Positions 50,793-60,763 are shown, counted from the first letter of the stretch. The stretch: 64,000 bases of DNA from DATBRC01 sp036560485 (GCA_036560485.1 DATBRC010000057.1:1-64000); one strand, 5' to 3'. Numbers and translations are program-made. Notes: generated by a model from the sequence alone, not told the origin.

Positions 50793-52418
50793 TTAAGACC
50801 GCGCCGCCATTATTAACTGGGCGGCTCGCTCCGCAATCATTATTGTCGGCGAGTTGGTATTTCCGGAGGTGATTGTCGGCATAATGGATGCATCGACTAC
50901 TCTCAATCCCTTAACGCCTTTTACACACAACTCACTATCTACTACGGCAGACAAATCCAGGTTCGTACCCATTTTGCAAGTGCCAACCGGGTGAAAAATT
51001 GTTGTCCCAATATCAGCTGCAGAATTAGCAAGTTCTTCTTCAGAGCGATAATGTACACCAGGTTTTAATTCAATTGGAACAAACATTTGCATTGGTGGAG
51101 CGGAAACAATCTTGCGAGTTAGATTTATTGCTTCAACAGCAATTTTTTTATCTTCAGGCGTACTTAAATAATTAAGCGTCATCTTCGGAGCATCAGCCGT
51201 ATTTCCCGATGCAATGCGCACATGGCCGCGTGAAGTTGGCCGTAAATTGCACACACTAGCAGTAAATGCAGGAAAGGGATGCAGCGGATCGCCGAACTTA
51301 TCCAGTGATAGCGGTTGAACATGATATTCAAGGTTAGGTGTCGCTTCCGATGGGTTGGATTTGGCAAAAGCACCCAATTGTGACGGGGCCATCGACATCG
51401 GACCGGTTTGGCGAAGCAGATATTCCAAACCTATTTTCATTTTGCCGAACCAGCCTGCTGCCATAGTATTCAGCGTCTTTGCGCCTTGTAATTTGAATAC
51501 CATACGCAATTGAAGATGGTCTTGCAGATTTTCACCTACACCAGGTGCATCAACTAAAACCGGGATATTGTGCTGTTTTAATAAAGGCGCAGGTCCAATT
51601 CCCGATAATTGCAAAATTTGCGGTGAACCTATCGCACCCGCGGTTAATAGCGTTTCAACATGTGCATCAGCACGCCATTCGCTGCCGCCGCCGGAGAACT
51701 CCACTCCGGTGCAAATAACGCCATGATCAGTTTGTTCAGTAATCAAACGCTTGACGTGACAACCGGTCATGATTTCCAAATTACCTCGGTTACTTGCCGG
51801 CTTCAGAAACGCTCTTGCCGTGCTCCACCGAAATCCCCGTCGCTGATTCACCTCAAAGTAGCCGCATCCGAAATTGTCGCCGCGATTGAAATCGTCCGAC
51901 TTGGGAATCCCGACGTGAGCCGCCGCATCACGAAAGGCATCAAGAATTTTCCAGGACAGTCGCTGCTTTTCAACGCGCCATTCACCCCCTGCTCCATGAA
52001 ACTCATCACCGCCTTTGTGGTAATCTTCGCTCATTTTGAATAATGGCAAAACATGCTGCCATGACCAATTCAGATCTCCCGTCAATTTGGCCCATTCATC
52101 ATAATCACGAGCTTGTCCTCGCATATAAATCATGCCATTAATAGAAGATGAGCCGCCCAACACCTTACCGCGCGGATAAATCAAACTGCGACCATTCAAG
52201 CCGGCATCTGCTTCCGTACGATACAACCAATCGGTTCGTGGATTGTTAATGCAATATAGATACCCAACCGGAATATGGATCCAAAGGTAATCATCCTTGC
52301 GCCCTGCTTCGATCAGCAACACCTTGATAGAAGGGTCTTGCGTTAATCGATTGGCCAATACACAACCGGCCGTACCTGCGCCAATAATGATGTAATCGTA
52401 CTTGCCCGCAAATTCCAT
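50793..52418 (-). CDS. GMC family FAD-dependent alcohol dehydrogenase
   Basis: Flavoenzyme of 541 residues related to choline dehydrogenase and long-chain or polyol dehydrogenases. FAD site YIIIGAGTAGCVLANRL, GMC signature 1 PRGKVLGGSSSINGM and signature 2 GAIGSPQILQLSGIG; the C-terminal HPVGTCKMG has the active-site His. It is 28 bases downstream of an mmsA-type gene. The same pair (GMC dehydrogenase plus MmsA) forms the 3-hydroxypropionate pathway of Pseudomonas denitrificans (HpdH and MmsA), so oxidation of a 3-hydroxy acid is a plausible job. Confidence 0.9.
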   Translation of the reverse strand: MEFAGKYDYIIIGAGTAGCVLANRLTQDPSIKVLLIEAGRKDDYLWIHIPVGYLYCINNPRTDWLYRTEADAGLNGRSLIYPRGKVLGGSSSINGMIYMRGQARDYDEWAKLTGDLNWSWQHVLPLFKMSEDYHKGGDEFHGAGGEWRVEKQRLSWKILDAFRDAAAHVGIPKSDDFNRGDNFGCGYFEVNQRRGFRWSTARAFLKPASNRGNLEIMTGCHVKRLITEQTDHGVICTGVEFSGGGSEWRADAHVETLLTAGAIGSPQILQLSGIGPAPLLKQHNIPVLVDAPGVGENLQDHLQLRMVFKLQGAKTLNTMAAGWFGKMKIGLEYLLRQTGPMSMAPSQLGAFAKSNPSEATPNLEYHVQPLSLDKFGDPLHPFPAFTASVCNLRPTSRGHVRIASGNTADAPKMTLNYLSTPEDKKIAVEAINLTRKIVSAPPMQMFVPIELKPGVHYRSEEELANSAADIGTTIFHPVGTCKMGTNLDLSAVVDSELCVKGVKGLRVVDASIMPTITSGNTNSPTIMIAERAAQLIMAARS

Positions 52419-52446
52419 GCGCTACTTTCCAGTTATAAATGAAAAC

Positions 52447-53967
52447 TCACTTTGCAACCGGCATCGTGAACTCTGCACCCTTGACAATGGTTTGCGGCCA
52501 ACGCTGCATGATCGATTTATAGCGCGTATAAAATCGTACGCCCTCCTCCCCGTACGCATGCACATCACCGAACAAAGAGCGCTTCCATCCGCCGAAGGAA
52601 TGCCAGGCCATCGGCACAGGAATCGGCACATTGATTCCGACCATGCCGACTTCAATTTGACGTGAAAATTCCCGGGCAGTGTTTCCATCCGACGTAAACA
52701 AAGACACGCCGTTACCAAATTCATGTGCATTAATCAGCTTCACCGCAGAAGCAAAATCCGGAACACGCACCACTCCTAATACCGGGCCGAAAATCTCTTC
52801 CTGGTAAATTTTCATCGACGGCCTAACGTGATCAAATAAAGACCCACCAAGAAAAAATCCATTCTCGCATCCAGTTACTTTCAATCCTCGTCCATCTACC
52901 AGTAAATGCGCGCCTGCCTCTATTCCATCCGCAATATAACTTTCGATTTTTGCCTTATGTGCAGCTGTAATAACCGGTCCGAGCTCAGCATCCTTATCCG
53001 CACCATTTTTGATTTTAAGTGCCTTCACTCTGGGAATAAGTGCCGACACTACCCGATCAGCAATGTCACCAACAACTACCGCAACCGAAATAGCCATGCA
53101 GCGCTCGCCTGCAGAACCATAAGCCGCGCCAATCAACGCATCGACAACTTGATCAAGATTCGCATCAGGCATCACGACCAAATGATTCTTCGCGCCACCC
53201 AACGCCTGCACTCTTAATGGATACGCACCCTTGCGCCGTGTGCCTTCGGTATATATATATTCTGCAATCGGCGTTGAGCCGACAAACGATACGGCTTTTA
53301 CCTCTGGATGATGAATTAAAGCATCGACGGCGACTTTATCGCCCTGCACTACATTGAATACGCCATTCGGCAAACCGGCTTCGGCAAATAACTCGGCAAG
53401 CATTAGTGACGGCGAAGGATCACGTTCTGACGGTTTGAGAATAAAGGTATTGCCAGTGGCAATTGCCATCGGCGCCATCCATAGAGGAACCATCACAGGA
53501 AAGTTAAAAGGCGTGATGCCGACCGTGACACCCAGTGGTTGGCGCAGCTGCCAATTATCAATTCCCCCACCAATATTGTCGCTAAATTGCGTTTTTAATA
53601 ATTGAGGGGCACCACAAGCAAACTCGACAATTTCCAAACCACGCGTAACTTCACCCTTGGCATCCGAAAACACTTTTCCATGTTCACGTGTAATCGCCAT
53701 CGCCAACGAATCATGATTCTTTTCCAACAAATCCCTGAATTTGAACAAAACTCTGGCGCGCTTGAGTGGTTCTGTATTAGCCCAGCCTGGCGCAGCTTGA
53801 TGGGCTGCTTCTATTGCAGCTGTTACATCGGCCTGATCTGCCAGTGAAACCTGCCCCCTCACCTCGCCGGTTGCCGGATTAAAAACGTCCTGGCAACGTT
53901 TGCCTATGGATAGCGTCTGTTTTCCGTTTATGTAATGTGAGATAACTTTAGGTGATAAAGTTGACAT
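52447..53967 (-). CDS. mmsA: (Methyl)malonate-semialdehyde dehydrogenase, CoA-acylating
   Basis: Cytosolic enzyme of 506 residues that converts methylmalonate or malonate semialdehyde, NAD and CoA to propionyl- or acetyl-CoA and CO2. The catalytic Cys290 is in YGSAGERCMA. VQALGGAKNHLVVMPDA shows Asn where most aldehyde dehydrogenases have the general-base Glu, a hallmark of this CoA-acylating group. GVTVGITPFNFPVMVPLWM is also typical. It is upstream of the GMC dehydrogenase on the same strand. Confidence 0.95.
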   Translation of the reverse strand: MSTLSPKVISHYINGKQTLSIGKRCQDVFNPATGEVRGQVSLADQADVTAAIEAAHQAAPGWANTEPLKRARVLFKFRDLLEKNHDSLAMAITREHGKVFSDAKGEVTRGLEIVEFACGAPQLLKTQFSDNIGGGIDNWQLRQPLGVTVGITPFNFPVMVPLWMAPMAIATGNTFILKPSERDPSPSLMLAELFAEAGLPNGVFNVVQGDKVAVDALIHHPEVKAVSFVGSTPIAEYIYTEGTRRKGAYPLRVQALGGAKNHLVVMPDANLDQVVDALIGAAYGSAGERCMAISVAVVVGDIADRVVSALIPRVKALKIKNGADKDAELGPVITAAHKAKIESYIADGIEAGAHLLVDGRGLKVTGCENGFFLGGSLFDHVRPSMKIYQEEIFGPVLGVVRVPDFASAVKLINAHEFGNGVSLFTSDGNTAREFSRQIEVGMVGINVPIPVPMAWHSFGGWKRSLFGDVHAYGEEGVRFYTRYKSIMQRWPQTIVKGAEFTMPVAK

Positions 53968-54354
53968 GGAAATCCTTCAATAAATCAAATTTTGAAGATG
54001 GCATTGGCTGGCTATCAAAAACATTTCGTAAAGTATCACTAACTTTGCAGAGCGACTACTCTTTAATACTATTAATTTGTTAATAAGCCTGTGGATATCT
54101 TGAATAAGGAATGTGGGAATCTCGAAAGTTATCCAAGTCGAGTTTTTTGTGCAGAATTTATCCGGTTTGAATACAAAATTTATTCGCTACTTATTCAACC
54201 ATTAAGTCTTTGATTGTAAGTATGAATTAACCTTTATCCACAGAAAAACGCAGCGTTAACTATTACTACTAAACTTATATATATCAATCTAATTAAAACC
54301 CTAAACACTTTACCAAACCGTAAAACACCAACAACAAAACTCAATAAATAGAAT
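53968..54354. other. AT-rich divergent intergenic region
   Basis: About 390 bases between divergent mmsA and mtnN genes; promoters for both should be here. It contains one perfect DnaA-box 9-mer TTATCCACA (54234-54242) and a one-mismatch form TGTGGATAT (54090-54098). No protein-coding signal is seen. Confidence 0.5.
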
Positions 54355-55122
54355 ATGCCTACAACACCAATCCATCTTGGCCTTATCAGTGCATTGAAAC
54401 AGGAACAAACAGGAATCATCGATACGATGCAAGACACGCAATTGGTAAATAGAGGAATGCGTGATTACGTAACCGGCAAATTATGGGAAATTGATTGCAC
54501 CTGTGTTTTGTCGCGAATCGGCAAGGTTGCAGCTGCAACGACAGTAGCGACTCTGATCGAACGCTTTAATGTCACGCATGTATTGTTTACAGGCGTTGCA
54601 GGATCAGCGGATCCAAGTGTTGCTGTTGGAGATATTGTTGTTGCGGAAAGCTTGATACAGCATGATATGAATACATCACCACTCTTTCCTCGGTTTGAAG
54701 TGCCGCTTACTGGTGTTTCTCGATTTCCATCGGATAAATATTTATCAAATTTATTAACCGATGCCGCACATAGTTTTATTACTGAAGATTTACAGCAAAC
54801 GATCAATGCAACAGACAGAGCCACTTTCAATATTGGTAATCCCAAAGTACATCAAGGATTACTGGCCAGCGGTGATGAGTTCATTACAGATAGAGGAAGA
54901 TTGAAAGAATTGAAGAATGCCATTCCGGAATTATTGGCAGTAGAAATGGAAGGTGCTGCAGTTGCTCAAGTATGTTTTGAGTTTGGGGTACCCTTTTCGA
55001 TCATCCGCACAATTTCGGATAACGCAAACGAAGATTCACCGAAAGATTTCATGCAGTTTATCGATCGTGTTGCTGCACAATATGCATTCAATATTATTAG
55101 AAGAGCATGCGGAAATAGTTAA
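54355..55122 (+). CDS. mtnN: MTA/SAH nucleosidase (Pfs-like)
   Basis: Purine nucleosidase of 255 residues that cleaves methylthioadenosine and S-adenosylhomocysteine. LGLISALKQEQTGI places the acid-base Glu near residue 17, FTGVAGSADPSVAVGDIVV binds the ribose/base, VEMEG (196-200) gives the ribose-contacting Glu199 and ISDNAN gives Asp222. It is longer than the usual 230 by an insertion around 104-150. It overlaps the putA end by 4 bases (convergent). Its composition is AT-richer than that of most neighbours. Confidence 0.88.
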   Translation: MPTTPIHLGLISALKQEQTGIIDTMQDTQLVNRGMRDYVTGKLWEIDCTCVLSRIGKVAAATTVATLIERFNVTHVLFTGVAGSADPSVAVGDIVVAESLIQHDMNTSPLFPRFEVPLTGVSRFPSDKYLSNLLTDAAHSFITEDLQQTINATDRATFNIGNPKVHQGLLASGDEFITDRGRLKELKNAIPELLAVEMEGAAVAQVCFEFGVPFSIIRTISDNANEDSPKDFMQFIDRVAAQYAFNIIRRACGNS

Positions 55123-58100
55123 GCACTATGCGACATTAATCGTGCGTTGCCACCTGCAGCTGTCGTGTTGATACATAAAGCACGTTCAACTACCAATCGC
55201 CAAATCGGAATTTCAACATGGTCATCAGTCTCAATTATTGAAATCAAAGAATCCGATCGATTGGCAAGGATAGGATATGCTGTCGATAAAAGATTACGCT
55301 CGACCAAAGCAATTTGAATACCTTTTTCCAGCAATTCCAGTTTTTCTACTCCTTCAATAATATCTCGTACTGCAGCAGGAAAATCCGGTGGAAGCAAATC
55401 AATTGTCTTGGTAATTAATATAGGTACATTTTCAGTTGCCAATACAGCGGCCAATTGATTAAGTAGTGTTGACTGAGTGCTGGCGAAACACAAGATTTTT
55501 CCACGCGGTACAAATGATAAAGTGTTTTGCTCACCGGTTGGACCGGATAAATTTTGACGAGTCCCAGCCAAAGAGTCATCGACATATCGTTTCGCTAGTG
55601 TAGAAATATGAGAAAGGTTTCGTGTAGAAAGCCAATCTGTAAATGTCCTTAATTCAAATGAACATGGGGCCAATTTTTCATAAGAAGAATGTTTTCCAAA
55701 TTGAATGGAAGGATTTTTTTGTAATCGTTTTAAATACAGAGGTCCGCCGGCTTTCGGACCGGTGCCGGATTTATTCTCTCCACCAAAAGGTTGTACACCC
55801 ACTACCGCACCGATAATATTGCGATTCACATAGATGTTTCCAACATGAGCACGCGACGTAATAAATTCTATCGTTTCATCGATCCGCGAATGGATACCTA
55901 ACGTTAAACCATAATTCAGTGCATTGATTGAATTAACCAATTCAGGCAGATCATCGCGTTTAAAGCGAATGACGTGCAATACCGGACCGAATACTTCGTG
56001 CGTTAATTCGGAGAGAGATGAAATTTCCAAAACAGTTGGCATAACAAATGTACCGAACTGAATTGAAGATGAAACAGGCAACTGGAAAAAATTCTTCGCT
56101 TTTTCTTTCATCTTATTGAGATAATTTTCCAATCCACTCTTTGCATCTGCATCAATAACCGGCCCTACATCAATCGCCAAGTGATCGGGATTTCCAATGC
56201 ATAAATCCTGCATCGCACCTTTCAACATGCTCAAAATTTTTTCAGAAATTTCTTCTTGCAAACAAAGAACGCGCAAAGCGGAACAACGTTGTCCCGCACT
56301 GTCAAAAGCAGAGCTGATGACGTCCTGGACCACTTGTTCAGGCAACGCACTTGAATCGATAATCATCGCATTTTGTCCGCCGGTTTCGGCAATCAATACC
56401 AGATCACGCGACTCTTTTACTGAGCGCTGAGTAAGAGTTTGATTGATCTGTCGCGCCACTTCGGTAGAGCCGGTAAATACAACACCGCCGGTTCGCTCAT
56501 CGGCAATCAACTTGGCGCCGACCGTTTCACCTCGGCCCGGCAAAAATTGTAATGCAGCGCGTGGAATTCCCGCTTGATGCAATAATTGGATAGCGCGGTA
56601 AGCAATCAATGGCGTTTGTTCCGCAGGTTTTGCCAGAACGACATTGCCGGCTGCAAGTGCGGCACTCACTTCGCCAATAAAAATGGAAAGTGGGAAATTC
56701 CATGGACTGATACAAACAACGGGACCGATTGCAAGAACATTGGATTCGTTCTGCACCTGCGATGCGTAATAGCATAAAAAATCGACCGCTTCGCGGACTT
56801 CACCGATCGCATTAGGCAAAGACTTGCCGGCTTCTCTTATTGCCAGGGCCATCAATTCAAATCGGTGTTTTTCAAATAGCTCGGCCGCCGATATTAATGC
56901 GGCAGCGCGAGTCATTGGTGACGTAGACTGCCAGTCCAGTGCAAATTCTGAAGCAGAAGTTAATGCGTCTGCGATATCTTCAGCGGTTGACTCTATTACC
57001 TGCCCGACGACATCACGGTGGTCAGCGGGATTGAATATCGATACAGCTTTTGTGTTGGCAACACGATTTTTAAACAGTAAAGGTTTTGCACACCATTGAT
57101 GTGTACTGAACTGTTGCAATGCCTGATCAATTTCACAGAGCACCAATTCATTACTTAAATCGAGCCCCGTTGAATTTAAGCGTTCATCACCAAACAAGTG
57201 TATCGGTAACGGAATATCGGGATGCGGTGCACCATCCATATTTTTCACGTTGACGATTGGATCGGCAAGCAATGAATCAATCGATATGTTTTCGTCGACA
57301 AGCTGATTAACAAAAGAAGAGTTCGCACCGTTTTCCAGCAAGCGCCGCACCAGATATGCAAGCAATGTGCGATGCGATCCAACCGGCGCATAAATACGGC
57401 AGCGCTGCCCTAACCTGGCAGCGCCGACGATTTGATCGTATAGCGTCTCGCCCATTCCATGCAGGCATTGAAATTCGTAATTCGTGATTCCTTGTTGCTG
57501 CGCCCACGTATAAATTGTCGACATCGATAACGCATTGTGCGTTGCGAATTGCGGATAGACAAAGGCTGCAGCAGCGAGTAATTTTTGTGCGCACGCCAGA
57601 TAGGAAAGATCGGTATACATTTTGCGTGTGTAGACCGGATACCCTGATAAGCCATCTACTTGTGCACGTTTGATTTCCGTGTCCCAGTACGCGCCTTTGA
57701 CCAGTCGAATCATTATTTGATGGCCGCTACGATGTGCCAAATCGATCAGATAGTCGATCACAAACGGCGCTCTTTTTTGATAGGCTTGAATGACAAAACC
57801 GATGCCGTTGAAGCCGGCAAGATCCGGATCAAGCGCCAACTTTTCTATCAGGTCGAGAGACAATTCCAAACGGTCGGCCTCTTCTGCATCGATGTTCAAG
57901 CCAAGGTCATATTGTTTAGCGAGCAAAAACAAATTCTTTAATCGTGGCAGCAATTCAGCGATAACACGCGTGCGTTGTGCGCGTGAATAACGCGGATGCA
58001 GTGCGGATAATTTGACGGAAATGCCGGGACCGTTTTTGATTCTTTTGCCATTCGATGCGCGGCCGATCGCATGGATCGCGTTTTGATAGGCAGCGTAATA

Positions 58101-58811
58101 CTGTTCGGCATCATGTGCAGTCAGCGCCGCCTCACCCAACATGTCGTACGAAAAAGTGTAACCTGATGCTTCTCTTTCACCGCTGTTTTCCAGCGCGGCA
58201 TCAATGGTTTCACCGGTGACGAATTGATTGCCCAGCATGCGCATTGCCAGATCGACGCTTTTGCGTATCAACGGTTCGCCGGTGCGTGCAATCAATTTTG
58301 TTAACGTAGACGCAAGACCGTGTTCGCTATGCGTGCCAACCAGTTTGCCGGTGATTAATAGACCCCAGGTTGCCGCGTTAACAAATAAAGACGGTGATTC
58401 ACCGATATGGCGATACCAATCGGCTTTGCTGATTTTGTCGGCGATCAGACGATCCGCTGTTTGATGATCGGGTATGCGTAACAACGCTTCGGCCAGACAC
58501 ATCAGCGCGATGCCTTCATCGGAGGACAACGAGTATTCATGCATCAAGGCATCGACGCCGGATGCTTTTGATCGTTCGGCTCGTAGCGTTTCAACCAATT
58601 TGCGCGCGAGGGATTGCGCGGCTTGTTGCGAGCCGGGATCGTTTTTGATCTGTGTGAGTAACCATCGGACCGCTTCACGCTCATCACGGCGATAAGCATG
58701 CGTTATCGCGGTACGCAGTGGCGTTTGTGCGTGTTGCACTTCACGATGCAATGCCTCAAATGGTTTGTATCCATCGATCGTATCGGAAGTTCCGTGAGTA
58801 ACGATAGACAT
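55119..58811 (-). CDS. putA: Bifunctional proline dehydrogenase / P5C dehydrogenase PutA
   Basis: Membrane-associated enzyme of 1,230 residues that oxidises proline to glutamate in two steps. A PRODH domain (about 180-520, with NIDAEEADRLELSL and MIRLVKGAYWDTEIKRAQ) precedes the aldehyde dehydrogenase domain (about 590-1040; ISPWNFPLSIFIGE, Glu809 in ETGGQN, Cys843 in DSAGQRCSA). A C-terminal region (about 1040-1230) resembles the ALDH-superfamily-like tail of long PutAs. The N-terminus lacks the ribbon-helix-helix DNA-binding segment of E. coli PutA, so it should not self-repress. A LysR gene lies upstream. Confidence 0.95.
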   Translation of the reverse strand: MSIVTHGTSDTIDGYKPFEALHREVQHAQTPLRTAITHAYRRDEREAVRWLLTQIKNDPGSQQAAQSLARKLVETLRAERSKASGVDALMHEYSLSSDEGIALMCLAEALLRIPDHQTADRLIADKISKADWYRHIGESPSLFVNAATWGLLITGKLVGTHSEHGLASTLTKLIARTGEPLIRKSVDLAMRMLGNQFVTGETIDAALENSGEREASGYTFSYDMLGEAALTAHDAEQYYAAYQNAIHAIGRASNGKRIKNGPGISVKLSALHPRYSRAQRTRVIAELLPRLKNLFLLAKQYDLGLNIDAEEADRLELSLDLIEKLALDPDLAGFNGIGFVIQAYQKRAPFVIDYLIDLAHRSGHQIMIRLVKGAYWDTEIKRAQVDGLSGYPVYTRKMYTDLSYLACAQKLLAAAAFVYPQFATHNALSMSTIYTWAQQQGITNYEFQCLHGMGETLYDQIVGAARLGQRCRIYAPVGSHRTLLAYLVRRLLENGANSSFVNQLVDENISIDSLLADPIVNVKNMDGAPHPDIPLPIHLFGDERLNSTGLDLSNELVLCEIDQALQQFSTHQWCAKPLLFKNRVANTKAVSIFNPADHRDVVGQVIESTAEDIADALTSASEFALDWQSTSPMTRAAALISAAELFEKHRFELMALAIREAGKSLPNAIGEVREAVDFLCYYASQVQNESNVLAIGPVVCISPWNFPLSIFIGEVSAALAAGNVVLAKPAEQTPLIAYRAIQLLHQAGIPRAALQFLPGRGETVGAKLIADERTGGVVFTGSTEVARQINQTLTQRSVKESRDLVLIAETGGQNAMIIDSSALPEQVVQDVISSAFDSAGQRCSALRVLCLQEEISEKILSMLKGAMQDLCIGNPDHLAIDVGPVIDADAKSGLENYLNKMKEKAKNFFQLPVSSSIQFGTFVMPTVLEISSLSELTHEVFGPVLHVIRFKRDDLPELVNSINALNYGLTLGIHSRIDETIEFITSRAHVGNIYVNRNIIGAVVGVQPFGGENKSGTGPKAGGPLYLKRLQKNPSIQFGKHSSYEKLAPCSFELRTFTDWLSTRNLSHISTLAKRYVDDSLAGTRQNLSGPTGEQNTLSFVPRGKILCFASTQSTLLNQLAAVLATENVPILITKTIDLLPPDFPAAVRDIIEGVEKLELLEKGIQIALVERNLLSTAYPILANRSDSLISIIETDDHVEIPIWRLVVERALCINTTAAGGNARLMSHSA

Positions 58812-58834
58812 GATCAAATATTAAAAGGGTGACC

Positions 58835-59782
58835 TTAGGCGAACATACTGCGCGTGATGGAATCATCGGTGATGGCGATTAACTGTTCGCGCAGCCATCT
58901 ATGCGCAGGACTGCGTGCATCGCGCTCGTGCCACAACATGTCTACATGCACTTCCGGCAGAGAAAACGGCAGCTCTTTGGAAATGAGTTCGCCCGTCATG
59001 CCGGTCGATGCGATCAAATGATGTGGCAACACTGTGATCAGATCTGAATTGGCCACGACACGGCCGCCAGTAAAAAATTGATTCACCGTAAGCAAAATGC
59101 GGCGTCTGCGATTCATTTGCGTCAATACATCATTGACCAAGCCAAATGCGCGCCCCGAAAAGCTGACCAAAAGATGATTCGCTTCACAAAACGCATCCAG
59201 CGTTAATTCTTTATCTGCCAGCGGATGCCCTTTGCGCATCACGCACACATATCGTCCCGAATACAAGCGCTCATGCCGGATTGACGTCATCGGGCCGCCC
59301 GCCAATTGCGTCACGACACCGGGAAAAAACCCAATGGCAAGATCGATATCGCCATTCATCAAGATAGGGCGCGGCTCGCGTGTGGTCAAGGGCACCATGC
59401 GGACATCGACACCCGGGGCATTTTTCTCAATGGAACGCACGAGTGAAGGTAACCAGAGTGCGGCGGTCGCATCAGCCATAGCCATGCGGAAAGTTGCTTT
59501 CGTTTTTGACACGTCGAAAGACGTCGGTGTCAGCGACGCTTCCAATTCCGAAAGCGCATTTCTGACCGCAGGCCACAGCTCTTCCGCGCGCGCGGTCGGC
59601 TTTACGCCGTGCGCTGTGCGGATCAACAGTTCGTCGCCTATCGCATCGCGCAAGCGCTTCAGTGCATTGGAGACGGCCGGCTGCGTCGTTGCAAGGCGGC
59701 TGGCGGCACGCGTGAGGTTTTGTTCTGCCATGACGGCATCAAATACGCGCAGTAAATTCAAATCCAGGGTTAGAAAACTCAT
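58835..59782 (-). CDS. LysR family transcriptional regulator
   Basis: DNA-binding regulator of 315 residues. The N-terminal winged helix-turn-helix (about 8-66: LLRVFDAVMAEQNLTRAASRLATTQPAVSNALKRLRD) is followed by a periplasmic-binding-like sensor domain. It is 23 bases upstream of putA on the same strand, so it may be co-transcribed with and control putA or the amino-acid metabolism cluster. The inducer is unknown. Confidence 0.93.
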   Translation of the reverse strand: MSFLTLDLNLLRVFDAVMAEQNLTRAASRLATTQPAVSNALKRLRDAIGDELLIRTAHGVKPTARAEELWPAVRNALSELEASLTPTSFDVSKTKATFRMAMADATAALWLPSLVRSIEKNAPGVDVRMVPLTTREPRPILMNGDIDLAIGFFPGVVTQLAGGPMTSIRHERLYSGRYVCVMRKGHPLADKELTLDAFCEANHLLVSFSGRAFGLVNDVLTQMNRRRRILLTVNQFFTGGRVVANSDLITVLPHHLIASTGMTGELISKELPFSLPEVHVDMLWHERDARSPAHRWLREQLIAITDDSITRSMFA

Positions 59783-59936
59783 AGTCTAAAAGGAAAGTAA
59801 GTGAATGAATTGAAACTATTGTAGCCCTAATGATATTCACAAGGAAGATACTTGATATGGAAAACGAAAATTTGAAATATAACTGACAGCGCCTATATTT
59901 GAATTGTAGAAACAGCTCATTGAATAGGAGTACATG

Positions 59937-60263
59937 ATGTCTATCTTAACTTTAGCGTATCCAGCCCAAGCTGCTGTATCGGTGGCGCAAACTTTTGCCG
60001 GCTTTTTTGCTGGTGCACTGCGTTCAGCGCTAGGGATTGCCGCATTTGGTCTGATTGCAATATTTGCAATGGTATTTAAGCCACTGATTATTGGCGTATT
60101 ACGTGCAGGACGGTTGGTTATTCAGCCTCGCGTGTCGGCACAGCAACGTCAATTGCTCCTGAAATTGGAAGGAGTGCAGTTGCTTAACAAGTTGGCCAAA
60201 GACGCCGATGCGACACAGCCCAATTTGGCTGCAGAAATGCGTTATTTGGCAGCACGCGGATAG
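59937..60263 (+). CDS. Small membrane protein, unknown function
   Basis: Protein of 108 residues with a hydrophobic N-terminal half (two helices, about 14-35 and 38-57: FFAGALRSALGIAAFGLIAIFAMVFKPLIIGVL) and a charged helical tail (QQRQLLLKLEGVQLLNKLAKDA). The family is not recognised. AGGAG lies 6 bases before the chosen ATG; an ATG one codon earlier is too close. It reads away from the divergent LysR gene. Confidence 0.72.
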   Translation: MSILTLAYPAQAAVSVAQTFAGFFAGALRSALGIAAFGLIAIFAMVFKPLIIGVLRAGRLVIQPRVSAQQRQLLLKLEGVQLLNKLAKDADATQPNLAAEMRYLAARG

Positions 60264-60327
60264 ATCAGTTTAGCAAAGTAGTTTTGTTGTAACTTGATGC
60301 AATGAGCAAAAGTCTCGCATCATTAAA

Positions 60328-60362
60328 AAATGCCCCGCATGTAGATCACATGCGGGGCATTT
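60328..60362. terminator. Strong hairpin terminator, mainly minus strand
   Basis: Perfect 15-base arms (AAATGCCCCGCATGT and its complement) around a 5-base loop. The minus-strand exit is T-rich, serving the GIY-YIG-like gene that ends at 60409. The plus-strand side may also end the small membrane-protein gene. Confidence 0.85.
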
Positions 60363-60408
60363 GCCATTTGATGCGGCCATATTAATGGCGAACTTGTGTC
60401 AGGTGTGT

Positions 60409-60735
60409 TTAGGCTTGCCAAACACCATAACCGGCCTCGCGCAGACCGATAGCGAGTTCCACTTCCATTTCCAATGCGCCGCTGTACGGCATCGGATTAT
60501 AAAATTCATATAGCTCCGGCAATAGCCGCAGCCCATACATTTGCACAAACTTGTTCGATTGAATGCCTGCCTTATGTTTATCAAAACGAACATCCGGGCT
60601 TAGCCCGGTCATGCCGACATAGACGCACGGTTTATCGCCCAGGTAATCGGGATTGCATTTCTTGAAGCGCGCTTCAAACATGACGTCTTTCGACAGTTCA
60701 ATCACGTAGACGTTGTGATGATAGCGGCGTGCCAT
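60409..60735 (-). CDS. GIY-YIG-like domain protein
   Basis: Protein of 108 residues. NVYVIEL (8-14) and PCVYVGMTG (36-44) resemble the paired GIY and YIG strands. VRFDKHKAG follows with the conserved Arg, and a later Glu lies in ALEMEVELA. The strand spacing is longer than in typical nuclease domains (about 25 residues between strands), so the fold call is moderate. A stand-alone domain with no partner nuclease gene. The start ATG lies just before the terminator of pckG. Confidence 0.65.
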   Translation of the reverse strand: MARRYHHNVYVIELSKDVMFEARFKKCNPDYLGDKPCVYVGMTGLSPDVRFDKHKAGIQSNKFVQMYGLRLLPELYEFYNPMPYSGALEMEVELAIGLREAGYGVWQA

Positions 60736-60763
60736 TGGTTATTTGATTGATTTTAAGAGAAAT

